Shown piece after piece: positions 26,286 through 35,999 of a stretch of 64,000 bases of DNA. The notes beneath the pieces were generated by a model. The model ran no database searches. It was not told the origin of the DNA and saw only the letters and a list, made by a program, of their open reading frames with translations. The first letter of the stretch is position 1. Each line of letters opens with the position of its first letter. Position numbers and translations under genes: made by a program. This stretch comes from Alteromonadaceae bacterium XY-R5 (GTDB lineage Bacteria > Pseudomonadota > Gammaproteobacteria > Enterobacterales > Alteromonadaceae): the NCBI GenBank assembly GCA_001660395.1, contig LXWE01000004.1, positions 62,001 to 126,000 on the forward strand, read 5' to 3'.

Positions 26286-26820
26286 ACGTGCGTTAATCGG
26301 TATCTTCGCCGTATTTTCTCTACCCGTTATTTTGGCCAAAGTCGCTTTGGATCAACACTGGTTTAATCCTGGAGTGACCAACAAGGGGGAGCTTTTATCG
26401 CCTAAACTCGATTTGCAACAATGGGTACAGGATATAGACCACAAGTGGCAATTAATTTATGTATTGCCGGCTCAGTGTAGCCAGCGTTGTGAAAATGCCC
26501 TACGCAGCATTCATCAGGTTTGGCTGGCACTAGGCAGAGAAACAGACAGGGCACAGCCATTGGTGCTGGTATCTGCCCAAAGCGATGTAGTCAAACTGGC
26601 CGAATTGCGCCAGGACAACGTCTATCAGGTGCGTACGTTCAGCACCGCTGCAACAGCCTCTCTGACCCCATCTGAGGAGCAAAATATCTTTATTGCGGAC
26701 ACGCAGGGCCAAGTGATCCTGCGTTATCCCACTCAGTCAGATGTTGAGAAAGCAGTGCTTGCGAGTCGCGATATTCTTGCCGATATGCGCAAGCTGCTTA
26801 AACTTTCGCGGATAGGATAA
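26257..26820 (+). CDS. Membrane-anchored thioredoxin-like protein of the cox cluster
   Basis: A protein of 187 residues from a GTG with AGGAG 7 bases upstream, inside the SURF1 3' end. One N-terminal helix (GIFAVFSLPVILAKVAL) anchors a domain with CSQRCENALRSIHQV, which resembles the CxxxC of SCO proteins, but the sequence is otherwise poorly conserved. Such genes sit between SURF1 and ctaA in many gammaproteobacterial cox operons. A role in oxidase assembly or copper or thiol handling is inferred from context. Confidence 0.75.
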   Translation: MPHHVSKTSKRALIGIFAVFSLPVILAKVALDQHWFNPGVTNKGELLSPKLDLQQWVQDIDHKWQLIYVLPAQCSQRCENALRSIHQVWLALGRETDRAQPLVLVSAQSDVVKLAELRQDNVYQVRTFSTAATASLTPSEEQNIFIADTQGQVILRYPTQSDVEKAVLASRDILADMRKLLKLSRIG

Positions 26821-26824
26821 CGCC

Positions 26825-27796
26825 ATGAAAAGCCTGGTATGGACCGGTATGTTGATGGCGATGATCGTGATCGCCCTTGGAGCTTATACCCGCTTAACTG
26901 ACGCGGGCCTCGGATGTCCGGATTGGCCTGGTTGTTATGGACACTATTCGGTGCCCAGTTCAGACGAGCATTTGGCCTTTGCCGAAAAGGCCTTTCCACA
27001 ACGGCCGGTTGAACCGCATAAAGCCTGGAATGAGATGATCCACCGATATTTTGCCGGTGGCCTTGGTCTGGTGATTTTATTGATTTGTGGATTGTGTTTG
27101 CTTAAAGCGGAACAGCCTAAAAAGTTGCCGGTGTTTCTGCTGTTGTTGGTGCTGTTTCAGGCGATGCTCGGGATGTGGACGGTCACAATGGAGTTGCTAC
27201 CGCTGGTGGTGATGGGACATCTGTTAGGTGGGTTTGCGGTGCTGTGTTGTCTGTTTTTGTTGCTACTGCGACAAATTCCATACCGTATTCCGGGGGGAGA
27301 TGCGCCAATGCGCCAGTTTGGTAAATTCTGGCTAGTAGGCATTGGAATACTGCTGTTGCAGATCTGCCTGGGTGCCTGGACTTCTGCAAACTACGCTGCG
27401 CTGGCCTGTACTCAATTTCCGCTGTGTGAAAGTGACTGGTCTCAGCGCCTGGATTTTGCCGGCGCCTTTTCGGTGCCTGAGTCTCAATCTTATGAGTTTG
27501 GTGCCCATAACTATGCGCAGCGTGTAACCATTCATATCACCCACAGGCTGGGGGCAGTACTGACATTTGTCTATCTATCATGGCTGTGTTTGCAGGTGTA
27601 TTGGCGTACCAAAGCCAGGTTGCTCCGCTCATTAGCGTCAGTTGTGATGTTGCTACTGGGATTTCAGGTGCTACTTGGTGTAAGTAATGTGGCATTTAAA
27701 TTGCCGTTACTGATTGCTCTGGCACACAACATCACTGCTGCAACACTGTTACTGGCCTGTGTTGCCCTTACCTACACTTTATATCGAAAAACTTAG
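26825..27796 (+). CDS. ctaA: Heme A synthase (COX15/CtaA)
   Basis: Oxidises the C8 methyl of heme O to a formyl group, giving heme A. It has eight membrane helices with His ligands in HRYFAGGLGLV, MGHLLGGFAVL, THRLGAVLTF and AHNITAATLL. A DAGLGCPDWPGCYG motif follows the first helix. 323 residues. It is placed with cyoE, which makes its substrate. Confidence 0.95.
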   Translation: MKSLVWTGMLMAMIVIALGAYTRLTDAGLGCPDWPGCYGHYSVPSSDEHLAFAEKAFPQRPVEPHKAWNEMIHRYFAGGLGLVILLICGLCLLKAEQPKKLPVFLLLLVLFQAMLGMWTVTMELLPLVVMGHLLGGFAVLCCLFLLLLRQIPYRIPGGDAPMRQFGKFWLVGIGILLLQICLGAWTSANYAALACTQFPLCESDWSQRLDFAGAFSVPESQSYEFGAHNYAQRVTIHITHRLGAVLTFVYLSWLCLQVYWRTKARLLRSLASVVMLLLGFQVLLGVSNVAFKLPLLIALAHNITAATLLLACVALTYTLYRKT

Positions 27797-27805
27797 GAGT
27801 CCGAC

Positions 27806-28723
27806 GTGATTGCACAATGGGTTGCAGGCCTGCGCTTGAATACTCGAAGCGGAGTCAATTGCTGGCGTGATTATTATCAGCTCACCAAACCTAAGGTGGT
27901 GATGTTGTTGTTGCTTACTGCATTGGTCGGCATGTGTCTGGCAAGCGAGAATATGCTGCCTTTCTCTTTATTTGTTGTAGCGCTGACAGGGATTGGTATG
28001 TTGGCGTCAGCCGCTGCTGTTATCAATCATGTGGTTGATCGTGGTATTGATGGACGTATGGCGCGCACTCAGAATCGGCCGGTCGTTAGTGGTAAAGTCA
28101 GCCCAGCTCAGGCCTATATGTTTTCGGCCGTATTAGCCGTTATTGGGTTTGCCTTGTTGTACTTTTGGGTAAACGCCCTCACCGCCTGGTTAACCCTAAC
28201 CAGCCTGATGATTTATGCGTTCATCTATACCCTATTTTTAAAACGGGCTACACCGCAAAATATTGTGATTGGTGGTTTAGCTGGCGCGGCTCCGCCATTA
28301 TTAGGCTGGACTGCGGTGACGGGTCAGTTGCATGCTCATGCTTTGTTATTGGTGCTAATTATCTTCACGTGGACGCCGCCGCACTTTTGGGCTCTGGCGA
28401 TTAATCGGCATAAGGATTACGCGCGGGCAAATGTGCCTATGCTCTCTGTCACCCATGGCATTGAGTTTACTAAAACCGCCGTCTTACTTTATACCCTGCT
28501 GTTGAGTCTGGTGTGTTTACTGCCTTACCTGGTAGGTATGTCGGGATTAATTTACCTGATGGGTTCTAGTGTGCTCAATGCAGGGTTTCTTTACTATGCC
28601 TTGTGTTTGAAATGCCATGATGGGATCAAATATGCCATGCCGACTTTTCGTTACTCAATTGTTCACTTAATGTTATTATTTGTGTTTCTTTTGACTGATC
28701 ATTATGCAATGTGGAGTTTATGA
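27806..28723 (+). CDS. cyoE: Protoheme IX farnesyltransferase
   Basis: Converts heme B to heme O by adding a farnesyl group. A UbiA-type prenyltransferase with membrane helices and the Asp-rich motif [19 protein letters not shown]; a second conserved loop is [15 protein letters not shown]. 305 residues from a GTG with GGAG upstream. The 3' end overlaps the SCO gene. Confidence 0.95.
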   Translation: MIAQWVAGLRLNTRSGVNCWRDYYQLTKPKVVMLLLLTALVGMCLASENMLPFSLFVVALTGIGMLASAAAVINHVVDRGIDGRMARTQNRPVVSGKVSPAQAYMFSAVLAVIGFALLYFWVNALTAWLTLTSLMIYAFIYTLFLKRATPQNIVIGGLAGAAPPLLGWTAVTGQLHAHALLLVLIIFTWTPPHFWALAINRHKDYARANVPMLSVTHGIEFTKTAVLLYTLLLSLVCLLPYLVGMSGLIYLMGSSVLNAGFLYYALCLKCHDGIKYAMPTFRYSIVHLMLLFVFLLTDHYAMWSL

Positions 28724-29367
28724 CGGGAATTGTCAGAGTTGTTGTTGCGTTGATTGCTATTGCCCTGGGGGTAGGTGCCAGCGTCTGGTGGCAGCAATCA
28801 TCAAAGATTGTACCTGATTATCTCAATACATTTCCCGAGCCAAGAACGCTGGCGGATTTTACTCTGTTCAATCAGGACGGTAAGGAAGTGACAAAGCGGG
28901 TATTTGACGGATATTGGAGTTTACTTTTTTCTGGATATACCTATTGCCCGGATGTCTGTCCGACGACGTTGTCGGAGCTGAATCAGATATATCCTCAGCT
29001 TCAACAACTACCAAGCAAAGACCCCATTCAAGTTGTGTTTTTATCTGTGGATCCTTTGCGTGATACACCACAACGTTTGCATGATTATATTCAGTTTTTT
29101 AATCCAGATTTTATTGCTCTGACAGGTCCGCATACGCAGTTATTTCCGCTGGCCCGGAGCATGGGCATGATGTATGCCGTGCACGCAGACGAAACCAATT
29201 CTGCGAATGAAAGTTATCTGGTGGATCACAGTGCATCCGTTGTATTGATCAATCCACTTGGTCAGGCCGTAGGGCGTTTTAAGCCTGAATACGAAGCAGG
29301 AAAATTACCTGTGAGTAATGCTGAGAAAATTCTGGCCGATATGGCCCAGGTCACGAAAGGAGGTTAA
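28720..29367 (+). CDS. SCO1/SenC family copper chaperone
   Basis: Delivers copper or reduces thiols for CuA assembly in subunit II. A single N-terminal helix anchors a periplasmic thioredoxin fold carrying the copper motif YCPDVCP (CxxxC) and the distant His in VDHSAS. I start at ATG 28720, which overlaps the cyoE stop as ATGA; an ATG at 28711 is also possible. About 215 residues. Confidence 0.92.
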   Translation: MTGIVRVVVALIAIALGVGASVWWQQSSKIVPDYLNTFPEPRTLADFTLFNQDGKEVTKRVFDGYWSLLFSGYTYCPDVCPTTLSELNQIYPQLQQLPSKDPIQVVFLSVDPLRDTPQRLHDYIQFFNPDFIALTGPHTQLFPLARSMGMMYAVHADETNSANESYLVDHSASVVLINPLGQAVGRFKPEYEAGKLPVSNAEKILADMAQVTKGG

Positions 29368-29982
29368 ATGACATTACGTTCCGCTACGGCGGCGGATGCC
29401 GAAGTATTAGCTGAGTTGATATTGAGCAGCGGCGAAAAGGCACTGCAGGCACTTTTTGACCGCAGCGACACATTAACAGTGTTGGGCTATTTGAAAACTG
29501 CTCTGACCGAGAAAGATGGCCAGTTTGGTTATGCTAATCATGCTGTGATTGAATTATATGGTGAGCCGGTGGCTGTGGGTAGTTGCTGGCACAATAGCCT
29601 GCCTGCGAGTTTTCATCAGGCCACCCTGAACAGCGTGAAGCAGTATTTTCAGGATAAATTTTTACATCCGATTCTGGAAACTAGCCGAGAGCTTTCTCAT
29701 ATCGTTAAAGCGCCAGGAGACAACGATCTTTGCATTGGACATTTGGCTGTTGCTGAAGCCTACAGACGTCAGGGACTTGGGGTGGATCTGATGCAATATT
29801 TCGTCGAAAAAGCGAAAGAATTAGGGCGTAAACGCCTGATCCTGGATGTTGAGACCACCAACCGTCAGGCGTTAGCCTTTTACCGCAAATTTGGCTTTGA
29901 GCAGATTAGTATTAGTCAGCCCAGTACTGCCGGTATGCAGATGGGGCTACCGGCGCACATTCACTTACGATTAGACCTCTAA
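29368..29982 (+). CDS. GNAT family N-acetyltransferase
   Basis: A 204-residue acetyltransferase with the acetyl-CoA loop YRRQGLGVDLM and the following helix, and the C-terminal NRQALAFYRKFGF typical of GNAT. The start abuts the SCO stop with no gap, and AAAGGAGG lies in the SCO 3' end, so it is expressed with the cox operon. Substrate unknown; no cox role is known for this family. Confidence 0.88.
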   Translation: MTLRSATAADAEVLAELILSSGEKALQALFDRSDTLTVLGYLKTALTEKDGQFGYANHAVIELYGEPVAVGSCWHNSLPASFHQATLNSVKQYFQDKFLHPILETSRELSHIVKAPGDNDLCIGHLAVAEAYRRQGLGVDLMQYFVEKAKELGRKRLILDVETTNRQALAFYRKFGFEQISISQPSTAGMQMGLPAHIHLRLDL

Positions 29983-29989
29983 GCGGGTT

Positions 29990-31042
29990 TTAGTCCAGCC
30001 ATTTTCCCTTTTCTGTGGGTACAAAAAACGGCACGGAGTACCAATAGTAACGTCCACGTTTAGATTGACTGGGCGCGGTGCAATTCACTCTGCTACGGCC
30101 CGCTTTCAATGCTTCAGGTAAGCTAAAACTGACTTGATTATCGGTGCGACTAATATCAAGTGGACTACCACCTTTATAGCAAGTGATCTGGCCAATATTG
30201 AAGTCGGTTACATCAAGGGTCAGTTCAATCTGCGGCGTGCGCCCAACCTGCCATTCTGGATCAACAATATTGGTGCTGGTGACAGGCAGTGCCAGACTGG
30301 CCATTTTGACTTTCAGGGAGTTCAGGTTGGCATAAATGCCTGCTGCGGGGAATCGCGGTAATGCGGAAAAATTGCTGCTCGCACTGATGGCACCTGATTG
30401 CTGACCAAAGCCGATATAACCCATGGCACTCAGAGTTTCTGCCAGTAGTTGATTGTATTCTCCATAAGGGTAAGCGACGTAGCGCAGGCTCTTACCGGTT
30501 TTTTCTTTTAACAAGGTTTCTGCTTGTTCAACATCTTGCATCGTTCTGCCAAGCCAGGCCTGATCAGATTCATTGTCATTTCGTGTCAGTAAGTGATTGT
30601 GTTCGCTGGTATGGTTGGCAAAAATTACCCCGTCTTTTTGCATGGCACTGACCTGTTCCCAGGTTAACTGGGTATTCAGCTTGCCGATCAGAGATGGGTT
30701 GACGAAGACGGTATAAGAGAACCCGTATTCCTGTAATATTGGGTGTGCATTCAAATAAATATCGTCGTAACCGTCATCAAAGGTGATGACCACAGTATTG
30801 TCGGGTAGAGGTTTGTTTTGTTGGATAGCATCGATTACGTCAGTTAAGGGTAATACGGTGTGATGCTTAGATAACCAGTCCAAATGCTGGCGAAACTGTT
30901 CCTTGGTCACAGATGTTGAGGCTGGCGTGTCTGCGCTGACATGGTGATAAAGCAAAATGCTGGCATGAGACTGAGCCGAAGCATAAGCACAATGTATGCT
31001 GGCAAACAAAAAGGTGAAAAGGGCTGCGACGCGAGGCAACAT
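29990..31042 (-). CDS. Polysaccharide deacetylase family protein
   Basis: A carbohydrate esterase family 4 (NodB) domain protein of 350 residues, exported by a signal peptide (residues 1-24, cleaved near AYASA). The catalytic motif TFDDGYDD and the metal His pair NHTSEH are present, followed by RYVAYPYGEYN. An extra C-terminal beta domain of about 110 residues has two Cys. A role in cell-surface glycan modification or degradation is likely. It is divergent from dinF with only 27 bp between. Confidence 0.9.
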   Translation of the reverse strand: MLPRVAALFTFLFASIHCAYASAQSHASILLYHHVSADTPASTSVTKEQFRQHLDWLSKHHTVLPLTDVIDAIQQNKPLPDNTVVITFDDGYDDIYLNAHPILQEYGFSYTVFVNPSLIGKLNTQLTWEQVSAMQKDGVIFANHTSEHNHLLTRNDNESDQAWLGRTMQDVEQAETLLKEKTGKSLRYVAYPYGEYNQLLAETLSAMGYIGFGQQSGAISASSNFSALPRFPAAGIYANLNSLKVKMASLALPVTSTNIVDPEWQVGRTPQIELTLDVTDFNIGQITCYKGGSPLDISRTDNQVSFSLPEALKAGRSRVNCTAPSQSKRGRYYWYSVPFFVPTEKGKWLD

Positions 31043-31069
31043 AACTTCTCTCTTACTTATTGGATTCTA

Positions 31070-32410
31070 ATGTCATTCAGTGCAACCAGTTTAACAGGCT
31101 TTTTTGATAAAAAATCCCATCAGCGCATATTAATGCTCGCTTTCCCTATGATCCTGAGCAACATCACCACCCCGTTAATTGGTCTGGTTGATACGGCAGT
31201 ACTTGGGCATATGGGCGAAACCCGCTATTTAGCGGGGGCTGCAATTGGCGCCACTATTATCACGCAGCTTTATTGGTTGTGTGGCTTTTTGCGCATGTCT
31301 GCGACAGGTCTGAGTGCCCAGGCTCTCGGAAGTCAGAACCGTAAACAAGCGATAAATGTGTTAGTCCAAGGGGGCGTCCTTTCGCTATTGCTGGCGCTGT
31401 GCCTGCTAATGACTCAGCAGCCAATGCTTGCTGCGGGTGTGTACTTTGCTGATGCTGAGCCGGCATTGGCAAAAGTCACTCAGGAGTATTTTTCCGTACG
31501 TATTTGGGGAGCGCCTGCGGCCCTGCTAAATCTGACCTTGATTGGTTGGCTTCTTGGTCAACAGCGATCTAAAGCTGTTTTGGTTATTCAAATTCTGGCA
31601 AACCTACTGAATGTCGTCCTAAACCTACTGTTTGTGTTAGCGATGGACTGGGGGGTAAAAGGGGTGGCGATGGCCAGCGTTTTTGCAGAAGTTTTAATTA
31701 CTTTGCTTTGTGTATGGTTGATCGCTGTACGTTATATTCGCGGAGTGTCACTCTCTGGCTGGATTTCATTAAAAGCATTTAAAACATTACTGGGGTTAAA
31801 TGGCTTTATGTTGCTGCGCAACCTGGCTCTGCAGGCCTGTCTGGCCTTTGTCACTTTTCAGGGGGCCAGACTTGGCCAGGATACAGTGGCGGTTAACGCA
31901 ATTCTTATGCAGTTTTTAACTCTGATTGCTTTGGGATTGGATGGCGTCGCATTTGCTGTAGAGGCATTAGTTGGTCAAGAAAAGGGACGAAAGCAACATG
32001 CCGGTATTCGGCTGGTAACAATGCGGGGAGGATTTTGGTCTTTAGTGTTGGCGTGTGGTTACAGCTTATTATTTTGGTGTTGGGGTGAAAGCATCGTTGC
32101 CTTATTGACTGACCATAATGAGTTGCGTGAATTAGCCACAGCATTTTCCTGGGTCAGTATTAGCTTGCCCCTGATTGCTCACTGGTGCTTTTTAATGGAT
32201 GGTGTATTCGTCGGATTAACTCGTGGTAAAGCAATGGGTACAACGATGTTGATCAGTGCTGTAGGAGTATTCTTTCCTGTATGGTGGATGTGTCAGAACT
32301 TGGACAATACGGGGTTATGGCTGGCTCTACTGGCGTTCTTTCTCGCCCGAGGTGTTACTCTCGGTGCGTATTTCATTTCCCTTGATCGCGAAAACGCTCT
32401 GACGCTTTAA
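31070..32410 (+). CDS. dinF: MATE efflux transporter, DinF type
   Basis: A 446-residue MATE transporter with 12 helices, resembling E. coli DinF through FPMILSNITTPLIGLVDTAVLGH, LRMSATGLSAQALG and LLGQQRSKAVL. The start at 31070 gives the usual length; the frame extends upstream into the deacetylase gene. DinF exports toxic and oxidant-related compounds by ion antiport. Unlike in E. coli it is not next to lexA, and I see no SOS box in the short upstream gap. Confidence 0.9.
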   Translation: MSFSATSLTGFFDKKSHQRILMLAFPMILSNITTPLIGLVDTAVLGHMGETRYLAGAAIGATIITQLYWLCGFLRMSATGLSAQALGSQNRKQAINVLVQGGVLSLLLALCLLMTQQPMLAAGVYFADAEPALAKVTQEYFSVRIWGAPAALLNLTLIGWLLGQQRSKAVLVIQILANLLNVVLNLLFVLAMDWGVKGVAMASVFAEVLITLLCVWLIAVRYIRGVSLSGWISLKAFKTLLGLNGFMLLRNLALQACLAFVTFQGARLGQDTVAVNAILMQFLTLIALGLDGVAFAVEALVGQEKGRKQHAGIRLVTMRGGFWSLVLACGYSLLFWCWGESIVALLTDHNELRELATAFSWVSISLPLIAHWCFLMDGVFVGLTRGKAMGTTMLISAVGVFFPVWWMCQNLDNTGLWLALLAFFLARGVTLGAYFISLDRENALTL

Positions 32411-32630
32411 GGGTTTGGGCGAAACGATTGGCAAAGATTCCAAGATAGCCTTTGGCGGCAAAGAAAATGCCAGGCAGCATCAGTATTAAACCAGGAAGTT
32501 GCAGTAATGGCGTGGCCTGAGCGCCATATAAAATCAGTCCAGCCCCGCCAGCAAACAACACTAAGCCAAGCTTAAAGTGTTGCCAGCTTTTGTGGGGCTG
32601 ACTTCCCATGCGATAAATCCAGGCGCGCAT
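32373..32630 (-). CDS. Small membrane protein, 85 residues
   Basis: A hypothetical protein with a basic N terminus and two close hydrophobic stretches (about 20-38 and 43-62, with GGAGLILYG and LPGLILMLPGIF), ending in a basic helix. It overlaps the dinF 3' end by 38 bp and lies 11 bp after nfuA in the same direction, so it is probably co-transcribed with nfuA. I do not recognise a characterised family. Confidence 0.7.
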   Translation of the reverse strand: MRAWIYRMGSQPHKSWQHFKLGLVLFAGGAGLILYGAQATPLLQLPGLILMLPGIFFAAKGYLGIFANRFAQTLKASERFRDQGK

Positions 32631-32641
32631 GGTATCGGGAC

Positions 32642-33220
32642 TTAGTAGTAAGAGTGTTCGCCGGCCTGGTGTTCTGTCGCGTCTTTTACCGCTGTTAACT
32701 CTCCTGGGAATTGGGCCAGCATTTGCTTTTCAATACCGTCTTTTAAGGTTACGTCAACCATAGAACAGCCGTTACAGCCACCACCGAATTGCAGTAAGGC
32801 AATACCATCTTTGGTGACTTCGACCAGCATGACTTTACCACCATGCCCCGCTAACTGTGGGTTGATTTCGGCTTCAATCATGTAGTTAATACGCTCTTCC
32901 AATGGTGCGTCATTATCTACTTTGCGGGCTTTTGCATTTGGTGCTTTCAGAGTTAGTTGAGAGCCCATTTGGTCGGTGACGAAATCAATTTCTGCTTCTT
33001 CCAGAAATGGAGCGCTCTCGGTATCGACAACTGCATCAAAGCCATTGAAAGGCAGACGAACATCGCTTTCTTCGACAGCATCTGGCGGGCAATATGAAAC
33101 GCCACATTCAGCGCCAGGAGTGCCTGGGTTGACCACAAAAACGCGAATATTGGTGCCTTTTTCCTGCTTGTCCAGCAACTTAACAAAATGTGCTTGTGCA
33201 GCTTCTGAAATTGTAATCAT
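32642..33220 (-). CDS. nfuA: Fe-S biogenesis protein NfuA
   Basis: A carrier of [4Fe-4S] clusters to client proteins, important under oxidative stress or iron limitation. It has an N-terminal degenerate A-type domain (lacking the ligand cysteines pattern of IscA) and a C-terminal NifU domain with [14 protein letters not shown]. 192 residues, as in E. coli (191). In E. coli the order is bioH, gntX (comF-like), nfuA; here the same three genes lie near each other but are split by the M14 peptidase. Confidence 0.95.
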   Translation of the reverse strand: MITISEAAQAHFVKLLDKQEKGTNIRVFVVNPGTPGAECGVSYCPPDAVEESDVRLPFNGFDAVVDTESAPFLEEAEIDFVTDQMGSQLTLKAPNAKARKVDNDAPLEERINYMIEAEINPQLAGHGGKVMLVEVTKDGIALLQFGGGCNGCSMVDVTLKDGIEKQMLAQFPGELTAVKDATEHQAGEHSYY

Positions 33221-33446
33221 TGGATTCTTCCCACAGCGATTGATATATCCATCATATCAAATTTACCTGACTAAAACACTCAAGTATGTCCTGATCTTCA
33301 ACAGAAGGATAAAGCGGACTGTTGACATGCATGTCTTTTCCAGGATGCCTTCTATAATCTTTTGATAAATATATGAAATATATATGCAACTGTGTTTATG
33401 GCCAGCCCTTTTACGCGATGACACACCTGAAGCTCGGGGAGCTTGT

Positions 33447-35999
33447 ATGATGAAGAATTTAGCTTGGTTACTCCTATTGATTGTTGCGTCCTGGCCCATG
33501 TCTTCGTTTGCGGTGGCAGAGGATTATTACTTTCCTTCGGATTTAACATTTGATGCCGCAATTCCTTCCCCCGAACAATATTTCGGTCTCCAGATCGGCG
33601 ACTGGCATCTGCGTCATGACCAGGTTGTTGGATATATGCAGAAACTGGCTGATACATCCCCTCGGGTGAGCATTCAGACAATGGGACGCAGTATTGAAAA
33701 TCGTCCATTGCTACTAATGGTCTTTGCTGACCCCGATAATATCCGCAACCTTGAGCAAGTGCGCCAACACCATTTGGCAAACCGTTTTCATGCTGATGCC
33801 AGTGCTCCTTTGGTTTTTTGGATGGGTTATAGCGTGCATGGCAATGAAGCATCTGGTACCCATGCGGCCTTGCTGGTGGCGTATTACCTGGCTGCAGCGC
33901 AGTCCCCTGAGGCGATTGATTTGCTTAAAAATGCAGTGATATTGATGGAGCCTGCGTTGAATCCAGATGGGTTGGATCGTTTTGCTAACTGGGTTAACGC
34001 CAACCGTGGTCAGCAACCGGTGTCAGATCCTAATAGTCGCGAGCACATGGAAAACTGGCCTTCCGGGCGCACAAATCACTACTGGTTTGATTTAAATCGA
34101 GACTGGATTGCAGCAGTGAATCCCGAGTCGCAGGCGCGCCTGGCTGCCTTTCATCGATGGCAGCCTCATTTACTGACGGATTTTCATGAGATGGGCAGCG
34201 ATAGTAGCTATTTTTTCCAACCTGGTATTACAAGCCGCCGAAACCCTGGAACGCCCCTGCGCAATGAACGACTGACGGATTTGCTGGCGACCTATCACGC
34301 AGGAGCGTTAGAGCGTGAAAGTCAGTTGTTTTATACCAGAGAAGGCTTCGATGATTTTTATTATGGAAAAGGATCTACTTATCCCGATGCGTTGGGAGGC
34401 GTTGGGATCTTATTTGAACAGGCCAGCAGTCGCGGAAAGGTGCAGGATACGGACGATGGTCCTTTGTATTTTGAGCGTACCATTAAGAATCAATTAACCA
34501 CTTCTCTGTCGAGTTTTGCTGGGGCATTAGCGAACAAAAACGCAATTCTGGATTACCCTTCTGAATTTAGTCAGCAGACCAAAAAGCAAATTCAGCAGGA
34601 TAAGCTGGCTGGATATCTGGTTAATCTGTCTGATGCAGACCAGCGTGGACAAGCTTTTGAGCAATTGTTGCAACGGCATCAAATTCGTTTCAGTTGGCTT
34701 AAGAAGAGTATTACGGTTAAAGGAGAGCGCTTTTCTGCCAACAACAGTATTTTTGTTCCTCTGGACCAGCCGTCATATGTGTTGATCAAATCTCTTTTTT
34801 CAGTTCAAACCCAGTTTCCTGACAATACATTTTACGATGTTTCTAACTGGAATATGGCGTTTGCTTACGGGCTTCCATTTACTGAGATGGAAAAAAGTCT
34901 GTGGCACAGCCCTGAAACGAGCACAAAAGCACCTGAGCCAATAGTTGCACCTGAACTGCTGCAGAGCAGTTACGCATTTGGGATCGACTGGCGACAACAA
35001 CGGGCCCCTGCATTTTTGTATGCATTGCTTAAGCAAAAGGTGCGGATAAAACAGATCAGTGATGCAATGACAGTATTAACGCCAGAAGGCAAACGCCAGA
35101 TAAGCCCTGGCAGCGTGGTGATTCCTTCCGGGTTAAATGCCAAGACAGACCTGGTGGCGCTGCTCAGGAATATCCAGCAGCAATATCCTCTGGAGGTTAT
35201 CTCGATACTTAACGGTTTAACACCTGAAGGCCCTGATATTGGCAGTCGCGAGTTTATTAGCCCTGAACTGCCCAACGTATTGCTTGTCGGTGGACAGGGG
35301 ATCTCCGAATATGAAGTTGGGGAGATTTGGCATTACTTCGACACTGAGCTTGGTATGCCCGTTAGTATCAGTGAATTCGCTCGTTTACCCTTTAATGCCC
35401 TATCTGCATATAGCCATATCATCTTAGTCGATGGACAATATCCGGAGTTAACTGACAAGCAAACGTCACAATTTCAGTTTTGGTTGCAACAAGGAGGTGT
35501 ATGTATTGGCCAGAAAGGTGGAGCAGAATGGTTAGCCTCCCATGGTTGGTTGAAGGCTCAGTTTGTCAGTAAAAAAGAACAGGAAGATGCTTTTGAGCAG
35601 ACAGAGGTGCGTTTTGCAGATAAAGAGGCATTCGCAGCTCAGCGCAAAATTGCCGGAGCAGTATTTGAGTATCGTCTTGATCTCTCACATCCGTTGGCAT
35701 TTGGTGTAAATCGCGAGCAACTTCCCGTGTTTAAAAATGCGAATTTTTGGATGCAACCTGCTGAATCCCCCTTTGTTTCAATCGCCCGATATTCAGACAA
35801 TCCATTGTTAGGTGGTTACGCAGCACCCCAGTTGGTTTCGCTTACTAAGGGTAAAATGGCGATGATTGCGCATAAACAAGGTAAGGGAAAAGTGATAGGT
35901 TTTGCAGATGATATGGCCTTTCGCGGCTACTGGCTGGTAACAAAGCGGTTACTCAGTAATGCAGTGTTCCTGTCAGGCTTTATTGATGTGGAAGGCTAA
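33447..35999 (+). CDS. M14 family zinc carboxypeptidase, exported
   Basis: An 850-residue secreted peptidase: a signal peptide (MMKNLAWLLLLIVASWPMSS), then an M14 domain with the zinc motif HGNE (GYSVHGNEASGTH) and a later zinc His in LTDFHEMG. A long C-terminal part includes a glutamine-amidotransferase-like fold (about 620-850) common in this subfamily. GGGAG lies 5 bases before ATG 33447. The gene probably turns over extracellular peptides. It is convergent with comF by 20 bp of overlap. Confidence 0.85.
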   Translation: MMKNLAWLLLLIVASWPMSSFAVAEDYYFPSDLTFDAAIPSPEQYFGLQIGDWHLRHDQVVGYMQKLADTSPRVSIQTMGRSIENRPLLLMVFADPDNIRNLEQVRQHHLANRFHADASAPLVFWMGYSVHGNEASGTHAALLVAYYLAAAQSPEAIDLLKNAVILMEPALNPDGLDRFANWVNANRGQQPVSDPNSREHMENWPSGRTNHYWFDLNRDWIAAVNPESQARLAAFHRWQPHLLTDFHEMGSDSSYFFQPGITSRRNPGTPLRNERLTDLLATYHAGALERESQLFYTREGFDDFYYGKGSTYPDALGGVGILFEQASSRGKVQDTDDGPLYFERTIKNQLTTSLSSFAGALANKNAILDYPSEFSQQTKKQIQQDKLAGYLVNLSDADQRGQAFEQLLQRHQIRFSWLKKSITVKGERFSANNSIFVPLDQPSYVLIKSLFSVQTQFPDNTFYDVSNWNMAFAYGLPFTEMEKSLWHSPETSTKAPEPIVAPELLQSSYAFGIDWRQQRAPAFLYALLKQKVRIKQISDAMTVLTPEGKRQISPGSVVIPSGLNAKTDLVALLRNIQQQYPLEVISILNGLTPEGPDIGSREFISPELPNVLLVGGQGISEYEVGEIWHYFDTELGMPVSISEFARLPFNALSAYSHIILVDGQYPELTDKQTSQFQFWLQQGGVCIGQKGGAEWLASHGWLKAQFVSKKEQEDAFEQTEVRFADKEAFAAQRKIAGAVFEYRLDLSHPLAFGVNREQLPVFKNANFWMQPAESPFVSIARYSDNPLLGGYAAPQLVSLTKGKMAMIAHKQGKGKVIGFADDMAFRGYWLVTKRLLSNAVFLSGFIDVEG

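Noticed and set aside
21090-29982. Frameshifts in the cox cluster because of the many overlaps
   Set aside because: All overlaps are short stop/start couplings (such as TGATG and ATGA), and each product has its normal length and motifs.
33352-33852. Minus-strand ORF across the start of the M14 peptidase gene
   Set aside because: It is antisense to a well supported signal peptide and catalytic domain; the translation has no recognisable feature.
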